Below, piece after piece: positions 8,876 to 16,676 of a stretch of 64,000 nucleotides of DNA (the stretch's first letter is position 1; each line of letters begins with the position of its first letter). The notes below the pieces were generated by a model. It saw only the letters and a list, made by a program, of their open reading frames with translations, did no database searches and was not told the origin of the DNA. This DNA is from Comamonas sp. 26 (lineage in GTDB: Bacteria; Pseudomonadota; Gammaproteobacteria; Burkholderiales; Burkholderiaceae_C). The stretch is from assembly GCF_002754475.1 (NCBI RefSeq), contig NZ_PEFL01000001.1, positions 2,170,001-2,234,000 on the forward strand, in the 5' to 3' direction. The translations under genes and the position numbers were made by a program.

Positions 8876-9071
8876 TTGATTCGAGGAGGAATTTTTAAGA
8901 TGCAGCCAGCTAGCAGCTAGACATCGACATTGGGGGGAACAGCAGGGGGCAGCCATGCCGACATGATCAGCATGAGGATGGCTTCAACAGCGTTCGCCTG
9001 GCACCGGCTAGCTAAGAGAGCGGCCTCTACGTCAGGAGATAATTCGACGGGCATTTCGCTGAAATATGGAA
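8876..9071. other. trailer between the GntR gene and its terminator
   Basis: About 200 bases. A minus-strand frame that would encode a 45-residue peptide starting MPVELSPDVEAALLASRCQA exists at about 8917-9054, but it has no clear ribosome site or known relative. It is left as possible untranslated trailer. Confidence 0.3.
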
Positions 9072-9770
9072 TCAGCTTGGCTGCTTCTCCACCTTCTCCA
9101 AAACCTCCATCACATTCCGCTGCGTACTGAGAATATGTTCCTCCAGTAGCGCGCACGCTGTGTCTGCGTCCCTTCGCAGCGTGGCATCCATGAGCTTGCG
9201 GTGCTCATTTGATTTGTGCTTGAAGGTCTTGCGAAAGCGAGCTGAATAGCGGCGATATCGTTCAGCCTGGTCGAACAGGCTGGCACTCAAAGTGCGCAGC
9301 CGCTCGGAAGGAGTGGCCGAAAGCAGCGCCATGTGGAACGACGTGTGCATATCGGTCCACCCCTGATCCAGCACTACGGGGCCGTCACTGAGTCGGCTTT
9401 CCACTTTTTCCAAGCGGTGAAAAGCTCCTACAACCGACGCCTCCCATGCGTCATCGCCATAGGCAATTGATTCACGAAGCGCTTGCGAATCCAACATGAT
9501 GCGCATGCGCGTGATATCGGCCAGATCGTCGGCAGAAATGGCGGTAACGCGAAAACCTCGGCGCTCGTCGGCGCGTATCAATCCCTCTTGAGCCAAGCGG
9601 CTCAGAGCCTCGCGCAGCGGACTGCTTGAAAAGCCGTAGGCTGTCTGCAACTCATCGAGCTTGAGCTTCACGCCGCCACCATATGTGCCGTTGAGCACAT
9701 CCTGACGCAGTTGTGCAAATGCCTGATCGATCAAGGTTGGGGCTTTGGTGGGGGCATCTTTTTTATACAT
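9072..9770 (-). CDS. GntR-family regulator, FCD subfamily
   Basis: Regulator of 232 aa. Residues about 12-80 are a GntR winged helix (LIDQAFAQLRQDVLNGTYGGG, FSSSPLREALSRLAQEGLI). The rest is a helical FCD ligand domain with DITRMRIMLDSQALRESIAYGD and HRKLMDATLRRDADTACALLEEH, whose His and Asp residues usually bind a metal and a carboxylate ligand. The upstream frame to 10079 overlaps the divergent reductase gene and is rejected. The ATG at 9770 lies ten bases after a TTTATGCATAAA palindrome and has no ribosome site, so an ATG at 9788 inside that palindrome, or leaderless translation, is possible. It probably controls the flanking catabolic genes and itself. Confidence 0.85.
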   Translation of the reverse strand: MYKKDAPTKAPTLIDQAFAQLRQDVLNGTYGGGVKLKLDELQTAYGFSSSPLREALSRLAQEGLIRADERRGFRVTAISADDLADITRMRIMLDSQALRESIAYGDDAWEASVVGAFHRLEKVESRLSDGPVVLDQGWTDMHTSFHMALLSATPSERLRTLSASLFDQAERYRRYSARFRKTFKHKSNEHRKLMDATLRRDADTACALLEEHILSTQRNVMEVLEKVEKQPS

Positions 9771-9779
9771 GTTTTTGAT

Positions 9780-9791
9780 TTTATGCATAAA
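9780..9791. promoter_or_regulatory. GntR operator in the regulator/reductase intergenic region
   Basis: Perfect palindrome TTTATGCATAAA identical to the site at 8767-8778. It lies between the divergent GntR gene and the FMN reductase gene and could control both. Confidence 0.7.
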
Positions 9792-9822
9792 CTTGGGAGA
9801 TTGAAAGAAGGAGTAAACCTCA

Positions 9823-10407
9823 GTGAAAGTAGACATCAACACCCCGCTTCGCCTCGTTGCGATTTCAGGCAGTATTCGCAGTGCATCCCACTGCAGAGCA
9901 GTACTTCGCAGCCTCACCCCCCTGCTTCCACCAACGGTCACCATGGAGTTGTTGCCCCTGGATGACGTCCCCCTATATAACGGTGACCTCGACGGGGACA
10001 CGCCACCGCCAGCAGTGAAACGGCTCAAGACTGCGATTGCAGAAGCGGATGGTCTGGTGATCTGCTCGCCCGAGTACAACTACGGCATCCCTGGTGTGCT
10101 CAAGAATGCAATCGATTGGGCCTCGCGCCCTGGGTTTGCATCGCCGCTCAAGGATAAGCTGGCACTCATCATGACCGCATCACCTGGCACGGCTGGAGGC
10201 GTTCGAGCCCAGGCCCAGATCCGGGACGCCCTATCCGCTACGCTTGCTCGTCCATTGGTGCGCCAGCACATCGCCATTGCCAGTGTCGCGACCCGTATTC
10301 AAGATGGAAAGCTGGTGGACGAGTCGACCCTGAACTTCATCAAAGCAGGCTTGGACGATCTGATCAATGAAATCCGCTGGCAAACTGCACGGACAAAGCA
10401 GGACTGA
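9823..10407 (+). CDS. NAD(P)H-dependent FMN reductase
   Basis: Flavodoxin-fold reductase of 194 aa (NADPH_dep_FMN_red family). LVAISGSIRSASHCRAVL is the phosphate-binding loop for FMN. ICSPEYNYGIPGVLKNAIDW is the signature segment lining the flavin, with SPGTAGGVRAQ after it. It starts at a GTG (9823) with AAGGAG about ten bases upstream. It is transcribed away from the GntR gene and shares its operator region. Such enzymes reduce quinones or chromate, or feed flavin to two-component monooxygenases; no partner oxygenase is in the window. Confidence 0.88.
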   Translation: MKVDINTPLRLVAISGSIRSASHCRAVLRSLTPLLPPTVTMELLPLDDVPLYNGDLDGDTPPPAVKRLKTAIAEADGLVICSPEYNYGIPGVLKNAIDWASRPGFASPLKDKLALIMTASPGTAGGVRAQAQIRDALSATLARPLVRQHIAIASVATRIQDGKLVDESTLNFIKAGLDDLINEIRWQTARTKQD

Positions 10408-10719
10408 TTCAGCCTCGTCTACGAGGGCTCTATTGAAAGCTGTTTCGCATTTGCCAAAGGGCGAGCCCTCGTATCCATGCATCGCCGGTGCCACGTATTC
10501 CTGGCGCCCGGCTTTGCAGAACATCCGACATCGGATTCTCGCCATTCTCGCGATGAATGTTTTTCGCAGCCCAGAGGCTTGATGCGCCCAAGCCATTGAT
10601 GCCCGCAGAGGTCAGATCGCTGGACCTGTCAGCTCACCGCTGATTCTCTCCCAACGCCCTATCGCCATAAGACGCCATGCAGGTTTTCCAACCTGAGAAG
10701 AGCTTTGTCGAAAATTAAT
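10408..10719. other. intergenic stretch without a supported gene
   Basis: About 310 bases between the FMN reductase gene and the operator pair at 10720-10749. A minus-strand open frame covers part of it but overlaps the reductase gene deeply and has no recognised family, so nothing is called here. Confidence 0.4.
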
Positions 10720-10749
10720 TTTGTGCATAAAATTCATATTACGCATAAA
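10720..10749. promoter_or_regulatory. two GntR-type operator sites upstream of the aldehyde dehydrogenase
   Basis: TTTGTGCATAAA (10720-10731) and ATTACGCATAAA (10738-10749), centres 18 bases apart, the same spacing as in the 8767-8815 array. The dehydrogenase start is about 150 bases further on, leaving a long leader. Confidence 0.62.
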
Positions 10750-10902
10750 CATTGAATCCATACGCTGACCTCTTAATCCCCGCGCGGGCCGGCAGCGTGC
10801 TACTCAATGGCTTGTTTTTAGCGTTGTCTCGGCAGTCGAGCAGCGGCATTCAGACCTCGCGCACCGGCGTCTTGGTCTTTCACAACCCGAACGGAGCTAT
10901 GT

Positions 10903-12339
10903 GTGAATCAGCACGATCTATTGATAAACGGAGAATGGACAAGAGGGGCGAGCTATTCACCGAACATCAACCCCTCCAACCTGGAGGACGTCATCGCTGA
11001 ATATGCGCAAGGTGGCGCAGCGGATGTCGACGTCGCAGTCGCTGCTGCGACGCAAGCCTTTCCAGCCTGGGCAACCAGCAACATCCAAGTGCGCTCGGAC
11101 GCGCTGGACAAGATCGGCAATGAACTTCTTGCACGCAAGGAGGAGCTTGGAACGCTACTTTCACGCGAAGAAGGCAAAACCAAGACCGAAGGTGTGAGCG
11201 AAGTGACCCGAGCAGGCCAGATCTTCAAGTTCTTTGCTGGCGAGTGCCTTCGGCTTTCTGGGGAGGTGCTGCCTTCGGTACGTCCGGGTGTCGGTATCGA
11301 GATTACGCGCGAACCTGTGGGCGTGATCGGCCTCATCACCCCCTGGAACTTTCCGATGGCGATTCCTGCATGGAAGATTGCACCTGCGTTGGCCTTCGGG
11401 AACTGTGTGGTTCTCAAGCCAGCCGAACTGGTACCTGCCAGCGCCTGGGCCCTGGCGGACATCATCCACCGCTCCGGCGTACCGGTCGGCGTGTTCAATC
11501 TTGTCATGGGCCGCGGCAGCGTGATTGGCAGCGCATTGGTTGAGCACTCAGGCATTCATGCCATCAGCTTCACGGGATCTGCGGGTGTCGGCCGTCATAT
11601 TGCGGCTCGATGCGTTGCAACTCACAAGAAAGTGCAGTTGGAGTTGGGAGGCAAGAACCCGCAAGTTGTGCTGGATGATGCCGATCTCAGCCAGGCTGTT
11701 GAACTATGCGTACAAAGTTCCTTTTACTCGACCGGTCAACGCTGTACCGCTTCGAGCCGTTTGATCGTGACAGATGGCATCTACCCACAGTTCATCGAGG
11801 CGATGAAGGCCCGCATGACTCATATCAGGATTGGTGATGCACTTGACCCAGGTACTGACATCGGACCGGTTTCCTCTTTGTCGCAGTTGGAGCAGAACCT
11901 CGCTTATGTCGAGATCGGCAAGAGCGAAGGCGCCACTCTGGCAACAGGAGGCGAGCGATTGAAGCTCGTCAACGATGGCTACTACATGTCGCCAGCCTTG
12001 TTCAGCGAGTCATCCTCTGAAATGAGCATCAACAACGAGGAAATTTTTGGCCCGGTGGCCAGCGTGATCCGCGTGAAGAACTATGAGGATGCACTGGCCA
12101 CAGCCAACGATACGGTTTTTGGTCTGGCATCGGGGATCGCCACGACCTCCTTGAAGCACGCAACCCATTTCAAGCGCCATAGCCAAGCCGGGATGGTGAT
12201 GGTCAACCTGCCCACCGCGGGAGTGGACTATCACGTTCCTTTCGGTGGACGCAAGGGTTCGAGCTATGGGCCCCGCGAACAAGGTCGCTACTCCCAGGAA
12301 TTTTTCACTGTTGTCAAAACTTCGTACACCTGTGCCTGA
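10903..12339 (+). CDS. NAD(P)-dependent aldehyde dehydrogenase
   Basis: Aldehyde dehydrogenase of 478 aa, full length for the family. Key residues are Asn149 in TPWNFPMAIP, Glu247 in VQLELGGKNP and the catalytic Cys281 in STGQRCTASSR. GSAGVGRHIAA is the cofactor loop, and IFGPVASVIRV and PFGGRKGSSYGPREQG are the C-terminal signatures. The sequence is close to the 2-oxoglutarate-semialdehyde/2,5-dioxovalerate dehydrogenase group, which suggests oxidation of a small semialdehyde, but this is only a family hint. Start is GTG at 10903 with GGAG seven bases before it; an ATG two bases earlier is out of frame. Two GntR-type sites upstream link it to the FAH operon. Confidence 0.92.
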   Translation: MNQHDLLINGEWTRGASYSPNINPSNLEDVIAEYAQGGAADVDVAVAAATQAFPAWATSNIQVRSDALDKIGNELLARKEELGTLLSREEGKTKTEGVSEVTRAGQIFKFFAGECLRLSGEVLPSVRPGVGIEITREPVGVIGLITPWNFPMAIPAWKIAPALAFGNCVVLKPAELVPASAWALADIIHRSGVPVGVFNLVMGRGSVIGSALVEHSGIHAISFTGSAGVGRHIAARCVATHKKVQLELGGKNPQVVLDDADLSQAVELCVQSSFYSTGQRCTASSRLIVTDGIYPQFIEAMKARMTHIRIGDALDPGTDIGPVSSLSQLEQNLAYVEIGKSEGATLATGGERLKLVNDGYYMSPALFSESSSEMSINNEEIFGPVASVIRVKNYEDALATANDTVFGLASGIATTSLKHATHFKRHSQAGMVMVNLPTAGVDYHVPFGGRKGSSYGPREQGRYSQEFFTVVKTSYTCA

Positions 12340-12393
12340 GCAGGCAGTTCAACTGCCATCGAGTTCAAGATTCACATACACCTAGTCCCAAAT

Positions 12394-12801
12394 ATGCCTA
12401 ATACCGAAGCTAATTCAACCCAAGTCGAAGCCCAAATTCTTGAACGCGAAAAGCTACGCTGCGATGCCATGAAAAGGGGCGACTTTGATCGGCTCAAGCA
12501 GTTGTTGCACCCGGACCTCACACATGTCCACGCGAAAGGCCAAGTGGATAGCTACGAAAGCTATTTCCGCTCTGGCGGAACGCACGTCAACTATGAGCAG
12601 ATCAATCGTTCCAATCTTCGCGTCCAGGTGCTGGGAGAAACTGCCGTGATGACTGGCCGACAGTTACTGGTCGCAGTCAGAAAAGATGGAAGCGGCACCG
12701 TTCGGATTGACTCTCAAGTTCTTCAAGTCTGGACCCAACACGAGGGCCAGTGGCGTCAGATTGCCTTTCAGACCACGCCCACTGAAATGAGCGTATCTTG
12801 A
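12394..12801 (+). CDS. NTF2-like / DUF4440 family protein
   Basis: Small cone-shaped-fold protein of 135 aa. The first helix EREKLRCDAMKRGDFDRLKQLLHPDLTHVHAKG and the strands VTGRQLLVAV-like (residues about 90-100) and VLQVWTQHEGQWRQIAFQTTP match SnoaL/DUF4440 proteins. Such proteins serve as isomerases, dehydratases or binding proteins in catabolic and polyketide pathways. It lies 54 bases after the aldehyde dehydrogenase on the same strand and is probably cotranscribed, making it the last gene of the rightward arm of the cluster. No catalytic assignment is possible. Confidence 0.8.
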   Translation: MPNTEANSTQVEAQILEREKLRCDAMKRGDFDRLKQLLHPDLTHVHAKGQVDSYESYFRSGGTHVNYEQINRSNLRVQVLGETAVMTGRQLLVAVRKDGSGTVRIDSQVLQVWTQHEGQWRQIAFQTTPTEMSVS

Positions 12802-12950
12802 GCAATTAATCACAAAAGTAGGTTAACTGGACACCGTCAGAAGCCGTCATTCATTTGATGAACCTACGTGACCGCTTCTGGCCGTTTGCGGCTGTCGCTG
12901 TTCGACCCTCAAGAGACGTTTGCTCTCATGAGCTCATTGCCCTAAATCGG

Positions 12951-13470
12951 TCATCTATACAGCCCTACACAAGTTGATTCGTCGCTTTGTAAATTCCGCG
13001 CGATGTAAGTCCTGAACTGCTCTTCGGACATTTTGTTGTGCCTTGCATCGTAGGTGCTGGGATCAGTGTTGTAAGCAGAGCGTGTGCTAAAGAAGACAAA
13101 TGCACCTTTGAGATAGCGAGCGGCAGGCCTGGCCGAGTCGGGCAACGGCTCTCCGTTGTACTCGCCATATGCCTAGCATATCGTAAGATTCGTAGTGCCC
13201 TGGCGAGATCTCAGTCAACGCCTCAGAGGTTCTCTCAAGATTGAGCGCACTTTTGACGCCACTTGGTGCTACCGACGCAGCTTCGAGTCGGAAGTAGCTC
13301 CATCTCGTGCCGTTTCCAAAGGACTCGAAGGTGAGCTTCGCCGGTTTCAAAATCCTCACCATTTTCTCGCCAATATGAAGGGCGATCATCCCGCTTTCGG
13401 CGGCCGTGGAAACAGCTGTAATTGTGTTCCCTCCACCTGTTGGATAGAACTGAATCGACCAGCGTTTTGT
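12951..13470 (-). pseudogene. frameshifted and truncated gene of unknown function
   Basis: Two minus-strand frames join into one plausible protein if one base is removed near 13177. The first reads TKRWSIQFYPTGGGNTITAV, then MIALHIGEKMVRILKPAKL and ends EISPGHYESYDML. The second continues AYGEYNGEPLPDSARPAARY and KGAFVFFSTRSAYNTDPSTY, ending QSDESTCVGLYR. Frame one has an open 5' extension without a clear start codon, so the gene seems 5'-truncated as well as frameshifted. No family is recognised. It sits among decayed sequence next to the IS3 element. A sequencing error is the alternative explanation for the shift. Confidence 0.5.
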
Positions 13471-13484
13471 AGATAGTTCAAAGC

Positions 13485-13508
13485 CTCCTATTTCCGTTCA
13501 AATAGGAG
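13485..13508. repeat. 9-bp perfect inverted repeat
   Basis: CTCCTATTT (13485-13493) and AAATAGGAG (13500-13508) with a six-base loop. No T-run follows on either strand, so it is not a standard terminator. It borders the truncated gene above. Its function is unknown. Confidence 0.45.
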
Positions 13509-13719
13509 TCTATAGGAATGAATCACGCCGGGTTTAAGGGCTGCGTTGTACTGTTTCCAGTTGGTGGTGCGTTAGCGTGACTTACAGGGCCGACTCATGC
13601 GGTAAGACTATCGCGTGCTGAACAGCAATTTGTCCAAGAACGCCCCTGCCCTGTTGCATTAAGTCAAAGTGAGCTCAATCCACTTTCCGCCCACGTGCGG
13701 TAAGGACACGAGAATTTTC

Positions 13720-14220
13720 TTAGCTACAGCACAAATGATCAGTTGAACTCATTAACTCCGCCTTCATCATCTGCAGCGCATTAAGGTAGATCCAGAAGCA
13801 ATTTCCAGCTGTCAGCGTGATCAACTGCCCCCCAAACAGGGAGTCTAGGTGGTTGCTGCCATCTTCTTTTGCGTAGACCCTGGCCTTGATGCGAACGTCT
13901 GCCGGATCATCACACTCCCAGATACCTGTCAGGCGATCTATGGCCCAACCACCACTTCTGAAGTTATGGTGCGGGGTCAACAATTGCACTGCAAGTATCC
14001 GGACGTTCTGCGCTGCCAAACCCAATACGTCTTCTGAACCGGAGAGTAGAACGGTGTTTGTGCATGTGAGCTCGTCGCCATCTTCATCGCGTAGCGTTAA
14101 CTGGAAATCGACAAGGAGCCATGGGCGACGTATCTGAACATCGATACCTGTCCAAAGATGTTTGCCTTTACCGTAAATTGTTGAAAGAGGATGCTTGTTG
14201 GCGTCTGTAGTGAGAAACAT
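13720..14220 (-). CDS. hypothetical protein (166 aa)
   Basis: Unrecognised soluble protein starting MFLTTDANKHPLSTIYGKGK, with beta-rich stretches such as RPWLLVDFQLTLRDEDGDEL, GLAAQNVRILAVQLLTP and DVRIKARVYAKEDGSNHLDS. No signal peptide or membrane segment is seen. No good ribosome site precedes the ATG, so the start is uncertain. It is divergent from the XRE-type gene at 14312. Codon use looks less GC-biased than in neighbouring operons, in keeping with recent acquisition. Function unknown. Confidence 0.5.
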   Translation of the reverse strand: MFLTTDANKHPLSTIYGKGKHLWTGIDVQIRRPWLLVDFQLTLRDEDGDELTCTNTVLLSGSEDVLGLAAQNVRILAVQLLTPHHNFRSGGWAIDRLTGIWECDDPADVRIKARVYAKEDGSNHLDSLFGGQLITLTAGNCFWIYLNALQMMKAELMSSTDHLCCS

Positions 14221-14311
14221 GAAATTGCGCAGATAACTTGCACATCCAAGCCCAGAGGACCCTGGCTAGGTGTGCGGGCGGTAATTATGTATCATTAATG
14301 CTGGTGCATAA

Positions 14312-14593
14312 GTGATTCAGGGCCGCGATAGTGGGCGGGTGCCAAGTGTTTCCGATCTCAATTTCCGTCAAGCCGTCGCCGCTGAGGTAAAAGCGCTTCG
14401 TGGTCTGATCGGGATCAGCCAAGAAGAACTCGCTTTTAGGGCAGGAGTTCATCGCACGTATATCGCGAGGTTGGAAGTTGCTAGCACACAGCCGTCGCTT
14501 AGCGTCACGTTTCAGTTGGCCGAAGCTTTAGCAGTGGAGCCTGAGGACCTAGTAAAGGCAGTGCGGCTTCGCGTCGCCCGGTCAACTTCCTAA
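14312..14593 (+). CDS. XRE-family helix-turn-helix protein
   Basis: DNA-binding protein of 93 aa from a GTG at 14312; a second GTG at 14339 would give a shorter form. The HTH covers about residues 20-80: VAAEVKALRGLIGISQEELA, FRAGVHRTYIARLEVASTQP and LSVTFQLAEALAVEPEDLVK, a close match to the small C.AhdI/controller-type XRE proteins. It is divergent from the hypothetical gene at 13720-14220 and ends just before the IS3 element. It may be an orphan controller left from a restriction-modification or phage module; nothing else of such a system is visible. Confidence 0.8.
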   Translation: MIQGRDSGRVPSVSDLNFRQAVAAEVKALRGLIGISQEELAFRAGVHRTYIARLEVASTQPSLSVTFQLAEALAVEPEDLVKAVRLRVARSTS

Positions 14594-14681
14594 AGTTCCC
14601 CCTAAACATCTCCCGACGACGTGAGAAGTGGTCCCAGTGGTTTGAACAACTCAACCCAGTGCCTAAGCGAGATCCTCGGGG

Positions 14682-15488
14682 CTATGCAGCTTGCATTGGT
14701 GCAAACGGCAATGCTGCAAAGTACGCCTGATGAGGGCGGTTTGAATTGTAGAACTGCACGTATTTCGCAATTCCACAGCGTGCGGCACGCACGCTGTCAT
14801 AGGCTTTAAGGTAGATCTCTTCGTACTTGATGGAACGCCACAGGCGCTCCACAAAGACGTTGTCACGCCAAGCCCCCTTGCCATCCCTGGAGATGCGTAT
14901 GCCATGGCACCCGAGCTGTGCGGTGAAGGCATCACTGGTGAATTGGCTACCTTGATCCGTGTTGAAGAGGGCAGGTGTTCCCCAGCGGGTAATGGCCTCT
15001 TGCACTGCCTGCACGCAAAACTCCACATCCATGGTGCTGGACAGCCGCCAGGCAAGCACCTTGCGGCTGTACCAATCGATCACGGCGCACAGGTAGAGCC
15101 AGCCTTTATAAATGCGCACATAGGTGATGTCCATGGCCCAGACTTGATTGGCATGCGTGACCGTCTTGTTGCGCAGCAGATAGGGATAGACCTTGTGCTG
15201 CGGATGACGTGCACTGGTGCGGGGCTTGCAATACAGCGGTGTCATGCACATGCGTTTCATCAGCGTCCGTATATGCCTGCGGCCCACTCAATGCCCCTGA
15301 CGCTGCAGCAGCCCTTTGAGCATGCGGGAGCCTGCAAAGGGATGGGCCACATGCAAAGCATCCAAGCTGTGCATCAACTGCACTTGGCCATCACATGGTG
15401 GCTTGCGGCGGTAATAGACAGAGCCTCGGCTGATGCGCATGAGCTGTGCCTGGCGACTGATTGGCAGGCCATGGCGACGGTCAATCAT
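14682..15488 (-). pseudogene. IS3-family transposase OrfB, interrupted by an in-frame stop
   Basis: DDE transposase of the IS3 family (rve domain). The N-terminal part begins MIDRRHGLPISRQAQLMRIS and ends LKGLLQRQGH before a TGA at about 15288-15290. The same frame resumes at once as GRRHIRTLMKRM and carries the catalytic region: VWAMDITYVR (Asp), FNTDQGSQFTS (Asp) and NVFVERLWRSIKYEEIYL (Glu). The normal sequence at the break would read LLQRQGIEVGRRH, so one inserted and one deleted G around the break explain the stop. orfB's ATG overlaps the orfA stop (TGATG). Confidence 0.82.
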
Positions 15489-15802
15489 CACTTGTCGCTG
15501 AGCAATCCCGCCTTGCTCAGCGCACCGTGCAAAAAATCCTTCTCCAAGGTCAGCTGTCCAATTTTGGCATGCAGCTTTTTGAGATCCACCGCAGGTGCTG
15601 CGGGAGCCAGCGCTGCACCGAAGACATCGGCAGCCAGCTCCTGCAGTAGCCGCTTCCAATCGGCAATCTGGCTGGGGTGGACTTTATACAGCTGAGCCAG
15701 CTCAGCCACGGTGCACTCACCGCGCACCGCCTCGAGTGCGACCTTGGCTTTGAAGGTGGCGCTGTGTTTACGTCTTGATTTGATGCTCATAGATCTCTCC
15801 AA
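15488..15802 (-). CDS. IS3-family transposase OrfA
   Basis: Helix-turn-helix subunit of 104 aa: RRKHSATFKAKVALEAVRGE, VAELAQLYKVHPSQIADWKR, then a leucine-zipper-like helix DLKKLHAKIGQLTLEKDFLH. It looks intact. In IS3 elements OrfA binds the ends and is fused to OrfB by programmed frameshifting; here OrfB is broken, so transposition would need help in trans. Confidence 0.88.
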   Translation of the reverse strand: MERSMSIKSRRKHSATFKAKVALEAVRGECTVAELAQLYKVHPSQIADWKRLLQELAADVFGAALAPAAPAVDLKKLHAKIGQLTLEKDFLHGALSKAGLLSDK

Positions 15803-15935
15803 ATTCGGCCCTGTCCCAGGGCCATTTTTACGGAAAGATCTCGCTTAGCTACTTGTTCAAAAAACCGGAGCCACTTCTGAAAAAGGTGTGCTTGTTTTTT
15901 TAAGCAGCAAATCACTAGAGACCTGACATCCGGGC

Positions 15936-16469
15936 TCAGCCGTCAACGGGCTGCAGGGGCGTATCCAGCAGCAACTGGTAGAACGCCAGGTCCAACCAGC
16001 GGCCAAACTTGAAGCCGACTTGAGGCATATTGCCCACATGCTGAAAGCTTAGTCGCTGGTGCAGTGCAATGCTTGCGGCATTGGCCGCGTCAATCGCGCC
16101 GACCAGCACATGCACATCGCCCCTGCGCTTTGCCTCTGCAATCAATAGCTCCATCAACCGCAGGCCCAGACCCTTGCCGCGATGCGCGGGGTGAACATAG
16201 ACAGAATGCTCGACCGTGTACTTATACGCCGGGTAGGCGCGAAAGCTGCCCCAGCAGCAAAAGCCCAGAAGCTCGCCAGCGGCGTCTTCTATACCAATTA
16301 CGGGAAAGCCACCAGCGCTCTTCGCATCAAACCAGCTGACCATGTTTTGCGCGGTGCGCGGCTGGTAGTCGTAGAGCGCGGTGGAGTTGGCTATGGCGTC
16401 GTTAAAAATGTCCAGAATGGCGGCGGCGTGGCGCTGGTGCGTGCATTGCACTATTTGCAGGTCGTTCAT
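15936..16469 (-). CDS. GNAT-family N-acetyltransferase, phosphinothricin acetyltransferase-like
   Basis: Acetyltransferase of 177 aa. FNDAIANSTALYDYQPRT is typical of the PAT/Pat-like branch. The acetyl-CoA loop is HPAHRGKGLGLRLMELLIAE, followed by AIDAANAASIALHQRLSFQH and VGFKFGRWLDLAFYQLLL. GGAG precedes the ATG at 16469; the extra upstream residues of the open frame are unlikely. It acetylates a small amine, perhaps an amino acid analogue such as methionine sulfoximine, but the substrate is inferred from family only. It is the first gene past the IS3 element and monocistronic. Confidence 0.9.
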   Translation of the reverse strand: MNDLQIVQCTHQRHAAAILDIFNDAIANSTALYDYQPRTAQNMVSWFDAKSAGGFPVIGIEDAAGELLGFCCWGSFRAYPAYKYTVEHSVYVHPAHRGKGLGLRLMELLIAEAKRRGDVHVLVGAIDAANAASIALHQRLSFQHVGNMPQVGFKFGRWLDLAFYQLLLDTPLQPVDG

Positions 16470-16620
16470 TGTTTCTCCGGCAGCGTGGCCCTGCCCCAAT
16501 GCTCACGGGCGGCAGGCTTGCTGGCTGCCTATTATCGGCAGCAACGCGGGGGCAAATAGGCAGTTACGTGAATTAAGCTCCCGTTAACTGCACAGAGCGG
16601 GCTGCTTTCTTAATTGAAGC

Positions 16621-16676
16621 CAAATAAGTCTCTGGCGCTTATCTATCAGGCGTAAGCAGCTATCAAGTTTGATGAT
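16621..16676. repeat. interspersed mini-repeat copy
   Basis: Contains GGCGCTTATCTATCAGGCG and AGCAGCTATCAAGTTTGAT, matching the GCGCTT..ATCAAGCGC..AGCTATCAA pattern shared by other intergenic copies in this window. It lies just after the SUFU-type gene's stop codon. Confidence 0.6.

Larger units (their letters stand above)
14663..15848 (-). mobile_element. IS3-family insertion sequence (defective)
   Basis: Terminal inverted repeats CTAAGCGAGATC match perfectly over 12 bases at 14663-14674 and 15837-15848. Between them lie orfA (HTH) and orfB (DDE integrase) on the minus strand in the usual IS3 order. I see no target-site duplication, so the ends may extend by a few bases or one side may have recombined. 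orfB carries an internal stop, so the copy is probably not autonomous. Confidence 0.85.

Noticed and set aside
10231..10596. Minus-strand frame across the end of the FMN reductase gene
   Set aside because: Deep antisense overlap with a well-supported gene and no recognised domain. The intergenic part (MHGYEGSPFGKCETAFNRAL) may be a decayed repeat but could not be supported.
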